From positions 744,001 through 808,000 of the forward strand of contig NZ_JACBZN010000001.1 of NCBI RefSeq assembly GCF_013408555.1: a stretch of 64,000 bases of DNA, written 5' to 3'. The position numbers and the translations under genes were made by a program. The stretch comes from Aeromicrobium tamlense. GTDB taxonomy: Bacteria; Actinomycetota; Actinomycetes; Propionibacteriales; Nocardioidaceae. The notes beneath the pieces were generated by a model. It had not been told where the DNA came from and did no database searches. It saw only the letters and a list, made by a program, of their open reading frames with translations. Positions 24,112-32,369 of this stretch are shown piece by piece (positions within the stretch are counted from its first letter, which is position 1; each line of letters begins with the position of its first letter).

Positions 24112-25569
24112 TCAGCGGGTGGAGCCGAGCGGACGGCGCTCGGTGGGACGGTCGTCGATCGAGCAGGCGCCGACGGGGACGCCGCGGGCCACGGGGATCT
24201 CGCCGACCGCGGCCTCGAGGCGCTCCTTGGCCGAGGCCTCGTGCGGGACGACGGCCTCCTTGCGGCCGGCGAACACGTCGTCGTCGAGACGTCCGACGCG
24301 GCGAGCCACCACGGTGGCCGCGACCGCGGCGGCGGTGACGTTGGTCATCGTGCGCGCCATGTCGACGATCGCGCTGATCGGCAGCGTGAGGATGACGACC
24401 TCGAGCGGCAGGCCGGCCGCGGTGAGCACGGTGGTGGCCACGATCGTGGCGGTGCCGGGGACGCCGGCGGTGCCGATCGACACCAGGAGGCACAGCACGA
24501 CGAGCAGCGCGTAGTCCGCCAGCCCGTAGGACAGTCCGAGGCCGTTGATGGCGTAGACCGCGAGCATGATCGGCCAGATGCCGGCGCAGCCCGGCATGCC
24601 GATCGTGGTGCCGAGCGGCGCGGTGAAGCCGGCGACGTCGGACGGGACGCCCACGCGCTGGGTCAGCACCGTGGTGGTGACGGGCAGGGTGCCGGCGCTG
24701 CTCTGCGTCGTGAACGCGGTGCTCTGTGCCGGGAAGATCTTGCGGAAGAACGCGAGCGGGCTCACGTGGGCGGCGCTGCGCAGGATCACCGCGTTCACGA
24801 CGAACGTGTGCACGAAGCAGGCGACGTAGCCGACCACCAGCAGGCCCAGCAGCGAGAGCAGCTGGTCGCGGCGGCCGACCGCGGAGGAGGCGGCGCCCGC
24901 CGTCAGCACCAGGACCGCGTAGGGGGTCAGGGCGATGACGTAGCCGACGGCCTTGTAGATGATGACGCGGCCGGCCTCGACGAGGTTCAGGAACGGCGCG
25001 ACCGTCTTCGGCGACCGCTCCGCGACGACCGCGGTGGCCACCGCGACGAGCAGCGTGAAGACGATGATCGGGATGATGTTGTTCTCCGAGACGTCCTTGA
25101 CGATGTTCGTCGGGAAGAACCCGATGAAGACCTCGGCGAACGGCTTCTGGATCTCGTCGAGGGAGCGGGTGTCGACGCCGGCGGTCTCGAGGTCGGCGTT
25201 CTTGCCGATCCCCAGCTCGAGGGTGAGCCCGAGCGTCAGCAGGATGGCGATGAGGTTCATGCCGAGCAGCCACGCCGTGGACGAGAGGCCGATCGTGCGG
25301 AGCTTCGCGGTGGAGCCGAGCGACGTGACGCTGGACAGGATGGACACGATCACCAGCGGCGCGACGATCGCCAGCAGCAGGTTGATGTAGATCCGCCCGA
25401 GCGGTGCGAGGTAGTCGACGTGGTCGCGGAAGACGACGCCGACGGCGGCGCCGACGACCAGCGCCCCGATCGTCAGCACGGCGAAGTTCACGCCGATGCG
25501 GCCCAGGACCCACACGCCCGCGAACAGGCCGAAGGTCACGGCCAGGGCCACCAGGTTCCACGTGTCCAC
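24112..25569 (-). CDS. Dicarboxylate/amino acid:cation symporter (DAACS family)
   Basis: A 485-residue membrane protein of the glutamate/aspartate/C4-dicarboxylate symporter family (GltP/DctA/SstT type). It shows the hallmark hairpin loop AFTTQSSAGTLPVT, then GTTIGMPGCAGIWP and the TM7-8 region PGTATIVATTVLTAAGLP. It takes up acidic amino acids or dicarboxylates with Na+ or H+. I chose GTG 25569 because GAGGAGGAG precedes it by 5 nt and the upstream frame is non-homologous. It is the first gene of a minus-strand run with two surface proteins. The C-terminal tail beyond about residue 415 is hydrophilic. The substrate specificity is unresolved. Confidence 0.88.
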   Translation of the reverse strand: MDTWNLVALAVTFGLFAGVWVLGRIGVNFAVLTIGALVVGAAVGVVFRDHVDYLAPLGRIYINLLLAIVAPLVIVSILSSVTSLGSTAKLRTIGLSSTAWLLGMNLIAILLTLGLTLELGIGKNADLETAGVDTRSLDEIQKPFAEVFIGFFPTNIVKDVSENNIIPIIVFTLLVAVATAVVAERSPKTVAPFLNLVEAGRVIIYKAVGYVIALTPYAVLVLTAGAASSAVGRRDQLLSLLGLLVVGYVACFVHTFVVNAVILRSAAHVSPLAFFRKIFPAQSTAFTTQSSAGTLPVTTTVLTQRVGVPSDVAGFTAPLGTTIGMPGCAGIWPIMLAVYAINGLGLSYGLADYALLVVLCLLVSIGTAGVPGTATIVATTVLTAAGLPLEVVILTLPISAIVDMARTMTNVTAAAVAATVVARRVGRLDDDVFAGRKEAVVPHEASAKERLEAAVGEIPVARGVPVGACSIDDRPTERRPLGSTR

Positions 25570-25728
25570 GCGGCTCCTCCTCGAGATCGGCGCGGGTCGG
25601 ATCCCGGGCGCTGATGGTGATCCTGTCGGTCGGTGAGCGCGTCGAATGGCGATCTCAATTATTGGGACGACGTCCGCATGATGAGATTTGTCGTGGTAGT
25701 CCGAGCCGACTGGCAGGCTCTCGCCCAC
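25570..25728. other. Intergenic leader region upstream of the SAM-IV riboswitch
   Basis: This 159-bp stretch separates the divergent symporter and class-V aminotransferase genes, and with the riboswitch makes up the only gene-free gap of 300 bases in the window. It is less GC-rich than its surroundings, notably CTCAATTATTGGGACG near 25655-25670. It must hold both promoters, but I cannot pick a convincing -35/-10 pair for either. Confidence 0.4.
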
Positions 25729-25853
25729 GGTCACGAGTGCCAGCCGCGTCCTCGACGCACAGCCCCGGCTTGCTGGTCGGCAACCCTCCGTCGCGGCGGG
25801 GTGCTCCGGGTGAGGACCGGGCCTCGGCCGACCGGCCGGGGCAAGCGCGAGTC
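25729..25853 (+). ncRNA. SAM-IV riboswitch
   Basis: The core matches the SAM-IV consensus as I know it: GGTCACGAGTGCCAGC (25729-25744), AGCCCCGGCTTGCTGG and CGGCAACCCTCC in the middle, GCGGGGTGCTCCGGGTGA, and the closing GACC (25815-25818), which pairs with the first GGTC. A GC-rich hairpin follows, and the 3' pseudoknot-type segment GCAAGCGCGAGTC ends at 25853. The Shine-Dalgarno (25859-25863) starts 6 nt later, so ligand binding probably controls translation of the class-V aminotransferase gene. SAM binding is established for the class; here it is inferred from sequence. Confidence 0.88.
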
Positions 25854-25858
25854 ACCCC

Positions 25859-25863
25859 GGAGG
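25859..25863 (+). promoter_or_regulatory. Ribosome binding site under riboswitch control
   Basis: GGAGG lies 6 nt before ATG 25870 and 6 nt after the riboswitch 3' end. It is followed by TCCTCC, which could mask it by pairing. Confidence 0.7.
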
Positions 25864-25869
25864 TCCTCC

Positions 25870-27219
25870 ATGTCGTCTGTCCTGTCCCACGCCGACTGCC
25901 CGCTGCTGCCCCTCGTGGGCGCCGACGTCACCGTCCCCCTCGTCGACGGACGGTCGGTGCGTCACGTCAATCTCGACGGCGCGGCCAGCGCGCCCGCGCT
26001 GGCCTCCGTCGCCGAGCGCGTGAACGCCGTGCTGCCCTGGTACGCCAGCGTCCACCGCGGCGCCGGCTACGCCTCGCAGGTGTCGACCGCGCTGTACGAG
26101 CAGGCGCGCGAGGCCGTCGGCTCGTTCGTCGGCGCGCGTTCCGCCGACGTCACGATCTTCACGCGCAACACCACCGATGCCACCAACCTGCTGGCGGGCG
26201 CGGTGCCCGGGCGGGTGCTGGTGCTCGACGTGGAGCACCACGCGAACCTGCTGCCGTGGCGGCGCAGCCTCGGCGGCTGCGAGGTGCTCGGGGTCCAGGC
26301 CACCGTCGGTGCCACCTTGAAGGCGCTCGCCTCGGTGCTGTCGCGGCGCCAGATCAGCCTGCTGTCGGTCACGGGCGCCTCGAACGTCACGGGGGAGTCG
26401 CTGCCGATCGACGCGGTCGTCGACCTCGCCCACCGGTACGGCGCGCGGGTCTTCGTCGACGGCGCGCAGCTGCTGGCCCACCGGTCGCTCTCGCTGGCCG
26501 AGTCGGGTGTCGACTACGTCGCCTTCTCCGGCCACAAGGTGCATGCCCCGTTCGGCGCGGGTGCGCTCGTGGGCCGTCCTGACTGGCTCGAGGGGATCGA
26601 GCCGTACCTGGCCGGTGGCGGGGCGGTGCGGCGGATCACCGACGAGGACGTCGAGTGGACCGACGGGCCCGCCCGGCACGAGGCGGGCACGCCGAACCTC
26701 GTCGGTGCCGTCGCCCTGGCGGCCGCAGCGGAGGCGCTGTCGTCGCTCGAGCCCGACGCGGTGGCCGCGCACGAGTCCTCGCTGCGCTCGCGACTGGTGG
26801 AGGGCCTGCGCGAGCTCCCCGGCGTCGACGTCGCGCGGATCTGGTCGGACTCGGCCGAGCCGATCGGCGTGGTGACGTTCCGCCTCGAGGGAGTCGATCC
26901 GGGTCTGCTGGCGGCGTTCCTGGCGGCCGAGCACGGTGTGTCCGTGCGTGACGGCCGGTTCTGCGCTCACCCGCTGCTCGACCGACTCGGCTGGGGCGAC
27001 GGCGCGGTCCGGGCGAGCATCGGCGTGGGCAGCCGCGCCGAGGACGTCGAGCGCCTCCTGTCCGGCGTGCGCGCCTGGGTGGCGGGGGAGCGCGCGGCCG
27101 AGTACCGCCGCGAAGCCGGGGTGTGGGTCGTCGTGGACGACCCCCGCCCGACTCCGGCGTCCCTCGACATCGACCGCCTCGTCGCCACCGCGGCGGCCTG
27201 CGCGCCGGTCACCGTCTGA
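25870..27219 (+). CDS. Aminotransferase class V-fold PLP enzyme, SAM-riboswitch controlled
   Basis: A 449-residue fold-type I PLP enzyme of the class V (cysteine desulfurase/selenocysteine lyase-like) group. His124 (VEHHANLLPW) stacks on PLP, Asp198 is in VFVDGAQLLAHRS, and the PLP lysine is Lys223 in AFSGHKVHAPFG. The catalytic cysteine loop of classical desulfurases is not evident; the C-terminal region has VRDGRFCAHPLLDRL, whose Cys could serve that role. SAM-IV riboswitches usually control methionine or sulfur genes, so a role in cysteine/homocysteine sulfur transfer or methionine supply is likely. It stands alone as a transcription unit. The substrate is unknown. Confidence 0.85.
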   Translation: MSSVLSHADCPLLPLVGADVTVPLVDGRSVRHVNLDGAASAPALASVAERVNAVLPWYASVHRGAGYASQVSTALYEQAREAVGSFVGARSADVTIFTRNTTDATNLLAGAVPGRVLVLDVEHHANLLPWRRSLGGCEVLGVQATVGATLKALASVLSRRQISLLSVTGASNVTGESLPIDAVVDLAHRYGARVFVDGAQLLAHRSLSLAESGVDYVAFSGHKVHAPFGAGALVGRPDWLEGIEPYLAGGGAVRRITDEDVEWTDGPARHEAGTPNLVGAVALAAAAEALSSLEPDAVAAHESSLRSRLVEGLRELPGVDVARIWSDSAEPIGVVTFRLEGVDPGLLAAFLAAEHGVSVRDGRFCAHPLLDRLGWGDGAVRASIGVGSRAEDVERLLSGVRAWVAGERAAEYRREAGVWVVVDDPRPTPASLDIDRLVATAAACAPVTV

Positions 27220-27240
27220 CCGCCGCGCCGGCGGAGGGCG

Positions 27241-27948
27241 TCAGGCGGGCGACGGCGTGGGGCAGGTGTCCAGCATCGAGGCCAGGGCGCGGGCCTCGCT
27301 CGTGTCGACGGCGAGGTCCCAGCGCTGCTTCACGTCGATCCAGCGGGTGGCGTAGGCGCACTGGAAGGCGGCCTTCGGTCGCCAACCGGCGGGGTCCTGC
27401 GAGCCCTTCGAGGCGTTCGTCGGGCCGTCCGCCGCCACGAGCGACGGCAGGTCGTTCGCGAACCGTGAGCGTCGCTCGGCACTCCACGCGTGCGCGCCCG
27501 AGACCCAGGCCTCGGCGAGCGGGACGACGTGGTCGATCTGGATCGCCTGGGCCTGACGCTGGTCCTTGAGGTCGTCGAACTCCAGGCGCGTACCGTGGTA
27601 CGGGTCCGTCCACGTCCCCGCGATCACGTCGTGCGGGCACGAGCGCTGCACCTGGACGACGACGGTGCCCGGCACCGCGTCGCGCAGCAGCACGTCGTCG
27701 CGCTGGTTGCAGCCGTTACGGTCGACGTCCCGCCACGCCGGACCGAAGGCCTCGCGGTCGTAGGCAGGCACGCGCGGGCGGCGGTCGACGGTGCGCAGGG
27801 CGTCGAGCGCCGAGCGCGCCTCGGCCGGCTCGAGCGTGGGCGCCGGCGCGACCGCGGCGTCGTCGCCCGCTGACTCGACGAGGTCGAGCAGCTCGCACCC
27901 CGCGAGCGGGACGAGGAGCAGCGAGAGCAGCACGGACCGGAGACGCAC
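27241..27948 (-). CDS. Lipoprotein with HNH/DUF1524 nuclease domain
   Basis: A 235-residue protein with a lipoprotein signal (LLLVPLAGC, Cys18) and a C-terminal HNH domain of the DUF1524/GmrSD type: IDHVVPLAEAWVSGAHAW, then NDLPSLVAADGPTNASKG and DPAGWRP. Cys residues in NGCNQRDD, RSCPHD and FQCAY may form disulfides. Domain order and secretion suggest an extracytoplasmic nuclease, as known for related actinobacterial HNH lipoproteins. I chose GTG 27948 because it precedes the signal; upstream in-frame sequence overlaps a repeat. Scavenging of DNA or a competitive role are possibilities, not shown. Confidence 0.85.
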   Translation of the reverse strand: MRLRSVLLSLLLVPLAGCELLDLVESAGDDAAVAPAPTLEPAEARSALDALRTVDRRPRVPAYDREAFGPAWRDVDRNGCNQRDDVLLRDAVPGTVVVQVQRSCPHDVIAGTWTDPYHGTRLEFDDLKDQRQAQAIQIDHVVPLAEAWVSGAHAWSAERRSRFANDLPSLVAADGPTNASKGSQDPAGWRPKAAFQCAYATRWIDVKQRWDLAVDTSEARALASMLDTCPTPSPA

Positions 27949-28006
27949 GGGGCCACTGTGGCACGTGGGTCCGACAGTGAAGCCGTCCGGCGCGCGCGTC
28001 CGGTGG

Positions 28007-28065
28007 GGACTGATCTTTCGATGTTGCGGTCGCCCCGACGACGTCTTGGTACCGAGATCCGTCCC
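28007..28065. repeat. Diverged intergenic repeat with CTTGGTACC core, copy B
   Basis: This segment aligns without gaps to copy A at 18651-18709 (about 41 of 59 positions identical). The palindrome is imperfect here (CTTGGTACCGAG). It begins 2-3 nt from the stop of the minus-strand GNAT gene and lies upstream of the HNH lipoprotein gene. Confidence 0.5.
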
Positions 28066-28067
28066 CG

Positions 28068-28556
28068 TCAGGGCGCGTCGGACTCCAAGGGCCGCTTGAA
28101 CCCCTCGTGGCTCGCCGTGTAGCCGAGGGACTCGTAGAAGCGGTGGGCGTCGGTGCGGCGCTTGTCCGAGGTCAGCTGCGCGAGGGTGGCCCCGCGAGCC
28201 GCGCCCCACGCGTGGGCCCAGCCGATCAGGGCGCGCCCGAGCCCGGAGCCGCGGGTCGACGACGCCACGCGGACCGCCTCGATCAGCAGCCGCTTCGTCC
28301 CGCCGCGCGACAGCCCGGGCAGCAGCGTCAGCTGCATCGTCGCGACGAGCATGCCGTCGTCGTCGCGGACCACCACCAGGAGGTGGGCGTCGTCCCGGTC
28401 GACGTCGCGGAACGCCTCGACGTAGGGCGCGAGATCCACCGACTCGCGACCCGCGCCGATCTCGTCGTCGGTCAGCAGCGCGACGATGCCGGGCACGTCC
28501 GGCTCGGCGGCGCGCTCGAGCGCGAAGGTGCGGCCGTCCAGCGTGAGGGTGTCCAT
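28068..28556 (-). CDS. GNAT family N-acetyltransferase
   Basis: A 162-residue protein with the GNAT fold. The acetyl-CoA-binding motif A is visible as VRVASSTRGSGLGRALIGWAH (near 95-115; R/Q-x-x-G-x-G/A), followed by AQLTSDKRRTDAHRFYESLGY, the typical motif B end. It acetylates a small molecule or protein amine; the substrate cannot be predicted. It could be cotranscribed with the upstream LysR gene (42-nt gap), but GAGACT ends 6 nt before ATG 28556, so it may have its own leaderless promoter. Confidence 0.85.
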   Translation of the reverse strand: MDTLTLDGRTFALERAAEPDVPGIVALLTDDEIGAGRESVDLAPYVEAFRDVDRDDAHLLVVVRDDDGMLVATMQLTLLPGLSRGGTKRLLIEAVRVASSTRGSGLGRALIGWAHAWGAARGATLAQLTSDKRRTDAHRFYESLGYTASHEGFKRPLESDAP

Positions 28557-28598
28557 GCCGCCAGTCTCACAGCCCGCGGACGACGGGAGCGCTCGGCG

Positions 28599-29507
28599 TC
28601 AGGCCGGCTCGCTGACGTACCGCGTCGCGTGGTGCACGAGGAGGTCGTGGAGGTCCTGCGCCGCCTTCGTCGGCCGGGCGCCGCGGCGGCGCAGCAGGGC
28701 CATCCGGATCACGGTGCCCTCGTCCTCGATGGGGCGGAACGCGAGCCGCGTGCTCGCCTCGCGCAGGTCGAAGGACGTGAAGTCGGGCATGAGCGAGACG
28801 CCGATGCCCGAGGAGACCATCTGCTGGCACACATCGGCGCTGTCGGCGGTGTGCCACTTCAACGGCGGCGAGTCACCGAAGACGCGGTGCGCCACCCGGT
28901 GCATCAGGTAGCCGGGGCGGGCGCCGACGAAGACCTCCTGGCGCAGGTCGTCGACGGTGACGGTGGCGCGCTCCGCGAGCGGGTGGTCGGCGGGCAGCAC
29001 CGCCACCGGCCGGCCGTGGAACAGCTCGGTCGCGACGAGGTCGGGGTGCACGTCGTCGCCGGGCAGCAGCGTCACGAGGCCGAGATCGAGCGAGCCGTCG
29101 CGCAGGCCGTCGCGGACCTCGCCGTGACGCAGCTGGCGCAGGTCGACCGAGGTGTGCTCGTGGTCGAGCTCGTGCCCTCGCAGCGCCGGCAGGACGAGCG
29201 CGGTGACGCCGAAGTAGACACTGCCGACGCGCGTGGGCCGGTGGAACTGCGACTCGCCGCGAGCGGCCGCGCGCAGCCGGTCGACGGCGTCGAGGACCTC
29301 GAGGATCCGCGGCAGCAGCTCCCGTCCCGTGCCGTTGATGCGGGTGCCCGAGCGGTGCCGGTCGACGAGCGTCACGCCGAGCTCGCGCTCGAGCTTGGTG
29401 ACCGCCTCGCTGAGCGCCGGCAGCGACACGTGCAGGTGCTCCCCGGCGCGACGCAGCGAGCCCTGCTCGCTCACCGCCCTGACGTATTCGAGCTGCTCCA
29501 GTCGCAT
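28599..29507 (-). CDS. LysR family regulator of the organosulfur-type operon
   Basis: A 302-residue LysR protein. The helix-turn-helix covers about residues 4-62 (EQGSLRRAGEHLHVSLPALSEAVTKLERELG), followed by an effector-binding domain. GGGGAGG precedes ATG 29507. It is divergent from the ABC importer/monooxygenase operon with a 146-bp gap holding LysR-type dyads. By analogy with CysB/Cbl/SsuR-type control it may sense a sulfur metabolite or the organosulfur substrate. The link is positional. Confidence 0.87.
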   Translation of the reverse strand: MRLEQLEYVRAVSEQGSLRRAGEHLHVSLPALSEAVTKLERELGVTLVDRHRSGTRINGTGRELLPRILEVLDAVDRLRAAARGESQFHRPTRVGSVYFGVTALVLPALRGHELDHEHTSVDLRQLRHGEVRDGLRDGSLDLGLVTLLPGDDVHPDLVATELFHGRPVAVLPADHPLAERATVTVDDLRQEVFVGARPGYLMHRVAHRVFGDSPPLKWHTADSADVCQQMVSSGIGVSLMPDFTSFDLREASTRLAFRPIEDEGTVIRMALLRRRGARPTKAAQDLHDLLVHHATRYVSEPA

Positions 29508-29529
29508 GCTCACCTCCCCGTTGACGGGC

Positions 29530-29613
29530 GACGCTACGTGATCGGCGACGCCTGTCGGGTGATCTCCCGCGTCGTGAGATGGGGCCGGACCCGGTGCCGG
29601 CGTTCGTAGCGTC
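29530..29613. promoter_or_regulatory. Divergent regulatory region with LysR-type dyads
   Basis: ATCTC-N9-GAGAT (29562-29580) fits a LysR T-N11-A box. A second perfect pair, GACGCTACG (29530-29538) and CGTAGCGTC (29605-29613), flanks it at a distance of 66 nt and could place two sites for a looped tetramer. The region lies between the LysR gene and the ABC operon. Confidence 0.45.
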
Positions 29614-29653
29614 GTCGACACGCAACAGCGCCCCTCACGAGAAGAAGGCACTC

Positions 29654-30685
29654 ATGACTCACGTCCGTTCCCACCGGTTCCTCCGCACCCTGGTCGTCGC
29701 CGCGGCCGCCGCGCTCGCCGCGACGAGCCTGACCGCCTGTGGCAGCGCCGGCGCGGACTCGGGGAAGGAGGAGACCACGATCCGCTACCAGAGCTACGCG
29801 GGTGCGGTCGACGCGTTCCTGCTCGCCGACGCGCTCGGCGAGTTCGAGGGCCTGACGCTCAAGCGGGTCGGCGACGTCACGGGCGGCCCGCAGGCCCTCC
29901 AGGCGCTCGTCTCGAACCAGACCGACATCGGCGGCTCCGCCTTCTACGGCGCGATCGCCCAGCTCGTGGCCACGGGCGCGCCGATCAAGGCGGTCATCCC
30001 GTTCTACGGCTCGAACGAGACCACGAACTCGCAGCTCGTCGTCCTCGACGAGTCGCCGATCCAGGACGCGAAGGACCTCGTCGGCAAGAAGATCGCCGTC
30101 AACACGCTCGGCGCGAACGCCGAGGCCGTGCTGGACACGTGGTTCGACCAGGAGGGCCTCAACCAGGCCGAGCAGGACAAGGTCACGCTCGTCCCGCTGC
30201 CGCCGCTCAACATCCCCGAGGCCCTCGGCAGCGGCAAGATCGACGCCGCCGTCGTCAGCTTCCTGGGCAAGCGCCAGACCGAGGCGCAGTACGAGATCCG
30301 CACGCTGCACCGCGACATCGACGTCGTCGGTGCCCCGTACGCCGGCGGCGGGCTGACGCTGCGCAACGAGTTCATCGAGAAGAACCCGAACACCTCACGC
30401 CAGCTCGTCGAGGGCGTCGCCGCGGCGATCGAGTTCATCGAGACCCACGACAAGCAGGAGGTCTTCGACGTCTACTTCCCGTACCTGGAGAAGGAGGGCT
30501 ACGGCGACTACATCGAGCCGATCAAGACCAACTTCCCCGGCACGCTCGGCATCGACGCCAAGCCCGTCATCCACGACGAGGACATCTCCCGCTGGGTCGA
30601 CTGGCTCGACAGCCGCGGCGACATCGACGCCAAGAAGCTGAAGATCTCCGACGTCTACACCAACGAGCTCAACCCGAACGCCTGA
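29654..30685 (+). CDS. ABC transporter substrate-binding lipoprotein (SsuA/NMT1-like)
   Basis: A 343-residue lipoprotein (signal ending TSLTAC, Cys29) with a periplasmic-binding fold of the nitrate/sulfonate/taurine group (YQSYAGAVDAFLLADALGEF, SNQTDIGGSAFYGAIAQLVATGAPIKAV, GKKIAVNTLGANAEAVLD). It captures an organic substrate outside the cell and delivers it to the permease encoded two genes downstream. It is first in a six-gene operon with an FMN monooxygenase, so an organosulfur compound such as a sulfonate, sulfone or thioether-derived sulfinate is the likely ligand. A RBS-like AGAAGAAGG precedes ATG 29654. Confidence 0.88.
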   Translation: MTHVRSHRFLRTLVVAAAAALAATSLTACGSAGADSGKEETTIRYQSYAGAVDAFLLADALGEFEGLTLKRVGDVTGGPQALQALVSNQTDIGGSAFYGAIAQLVATGAPIKAVIPFYGSNETTNSQLVVLDESPIQDAKDLVGKKIAVNTLGANAEAVLDTWFDQEGLNQAEQDKVTLVPLPPLNIPEALGSGKIDAAVVSFLGKRQTEAQYEIRTLHRDIDVVGAPYAGGGLTLRNEFIEKNPNTSRQLVEGVAAAIEFIETHDKQEVFDVYFPYLEKEGYGDYIEPIKTNFPGTLGIDAKPVIHDEDISRWVDWLDSRGDIDAKKLKISDVYTNELNPNA

Positions 30686-30695
30686 GGAGGCAGCC

Positions 30696-31508
30696 ATGAG
30701 TTCACGCATCGAGCTGAGGAACGTCGGCCAGACCTTCTGGGTCCGCGGCGACGAGGACAGGAAACTGCGCGAGTTCGTCGCGCTCGACGGGCTCGACCTG
30801 GACATCCGGGCAGGGGAGTTCCTGACCCTCGTCGGCCCGTCCGGCTGCGGCAAGTCCACCGTGCTCGACCTGATCTCGGGCCTGGCGACGCCGACGTCCG
30901 GCACGGTCACGGTCGACGGCACGCCGATCACGGGCCCCGGCCTCGATCGCAGCGTCGTGTTCCAGCAGTACACGCTGCTGCCGTGGCGCTCGGCCGCGGC
31001 GAACATCGAGTTCGCCCTCGAGGCCAAGGGCGGACTGTCGAGGGCCGAGCGGGCCGCGACCGCCCGCGAGTACCTCGACCTGGTCGGCCTGGGCGAGTTC
31101 GCGAACCGCTACCCGCACGAGCTCTCGGGCGGCATGAAGCAGCGCGTGGCCATCGCGCGCAGCCTCTCGTACCAGCCGCAGGTCCTGCTGATGGACGAGC
31201 CGTTCGGCGCGCTCGACGCCCAGACCCGCGAGCGCCTCCAGGAGGAGCTCGTCCGGATCTGGGAGCACACCGGCACGACGGTCGTGTTCATCACGCACGA
31301 CATCGAGGAGGCCGTGTTCCTGGGCCAGCGCGTCGCCGTCATGAGCGGTCGCCCCGGGCGGATCAAGGAGATCGTCACGATCGACCTCGACCGGTCGGGC
31401 GCCCACGACGAGGACGTCCGCGCGACGCCCGCGTTCACCGAGCACCGGCACCACATCTGGTCGCTGTTGCGCGAGAAGACCGCCGCGAAGGAGCTGGCCC
31501 ATGTCTGA
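30696..31508 (+). CDS. ABC transporter ATP-binding protein (SsuB-like)
   Basis: A 270-residue ATPase with Walker A GPSGCGKSTVLDL, Q-loop SVVFQQYTLLPW, signature LSGGMKQRVAIARS and Walker B LLMDEPFGALD, plus the H-loop FITHDIEEAVF. It powers the sulfonate/nitrate/taurine-type importer. GAGGAGG precedes the ATG, and the 3' end overlaps the permease gene by 8 nt. Confidence 0.92.
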   Translation: MSSRIELRNVGQTFWVRGDEDRKLREFVALDGLDLDIRAGEFLTLVGPSGCGKSTVLDLISGLATPTSGTVTVDGTPITGPGLDRSVVFQQYTLLPWRSAAANIEFALEAKGGLSRAERAATAREYLDLVGLGEFANRYPHELSGGMKQRVAIARSLSYQPQVLLMDEPFGALDAQTRERLQEELVRIWEHTGTTVVFITHDIEEAVFLGQRVAVMSGRPGRIKEIVTIDLDRSGAHDEDVRATPAFTEHRHHIWSLLREKTAAKELAHV

Positions 31509-32343
31509 CCTGCTGACCGAGCGGACTGCCGCGCGGCCCAACCCCCGCCAGGAGGAGGCCGCCAAGGCCCGTGCCGCCTCGCCCGGCCGCGACCGTGCGG
31601 TGGCCGTCGCTCGGGGCGCCGCCGGCCTCGTCGCCCTCGCCCTGGTGTGGGAGCTCGCTCCGCGCATCGGGCTGGTGGACGCGTACTCGATCCCGCCGCT
31701 GCACGTCGTGCTGCAGGAGTGGTGGTCGATGGTGCTCGACGGCGAGCTGTGGCGCCACGTCTCGGCGAGCCTGCAGCGCTCGGTGATCGGCTTCGCCCTG
31801 GCGATCGTCATCGCGATCCCGCTGGGGGCCGCGATCGCCTGGTACCGGCCCGTGCGCGAGTTCTTCACCCCGTCGCTCGAGCTGTTCCGCAACACCGCGG
31901 CGCTGGCGATCCTGCCCGTGTTCATCCTGCTGCTCGGGCTGGGGGAGACCTCGAAGATCGCGATCGTCCTCTACGCCTGCTTCTTCCCGATCCTGCTGTC
32001 GACGATCGCGGGCGTGTCCAGCGTGGACCCGCAGCTGCTCCGGTCGGCGCGGGTGCTCGGGCTCTCGCCCGTCGCCACGTTCCGCAAGGTGGCCTTCCCG
32101 GCGGCCGTGCCCACGATCTTCACCGGCATCCGCATCTCGGGCGCCGCCGCGATCCTGGTGCTCATCGCCGCCGAGATGATCGGCGCGGACGCCGGCCTGG
32201 GCTTCCTCATCAACTACGCGCAGTTCAACTTCCTCATCCCGAAGATGTACGCCGCGATCCTCACCACCTCCCTCATCGGCGTGGCCGTGAACTACGGACT
32301 CGTCGCCCTCGAGCGCCGCTTCTCGCGGTGGCGCGCCCTCTGA
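31501..32343 (+). CDS. ABC transporter permease (SsuC-like)
   Basis: A 280-residue inner-membrane permease with about six helices. The conserved EAA-type loop for ATPase contact is near VDPQLLRSARVLGLSPVATFRKVAFPAAVPTIF. It has an extended hydrophilic, Arg-rich N terminus of about 35 residues. It overlaps the ATPase gene by 8 nt and precedes the monooxygenase gene. Confidence 0.92.
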   Translation: MSDLLTERTAARPNPRQEEAAKARAASPGRDRAVAVARGAAGLVALALVWELAPRIGLVDAYSIPPLHVVLQEWWSMVLDGELWRHVSASLQRSVIGFALAIVIAIPLGAAIAWYRPVREFFTPSLELFRNTAALAILPVFILLLGLGETSKIAIVLYACFFPILLSTIAGVSSVDPQLLRSARVLGLSPVATFRKVAFPAAVPTIFTGIRISGAAAILVLIAAEMIGADAGLGFLINYAQFNFLIPKMYAAILTTSLIGVAVNYGLVALERRFSRWRAL

Positions 32344-32369
32344 CCCCTCCTCCCGGAAGAGAGATCCCC

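Noticed and set aside
25570-25728. A small gene between the symporter and the riboswitch
   Set aside because: Short frames here have no ribosome site and no recognisable protein features.
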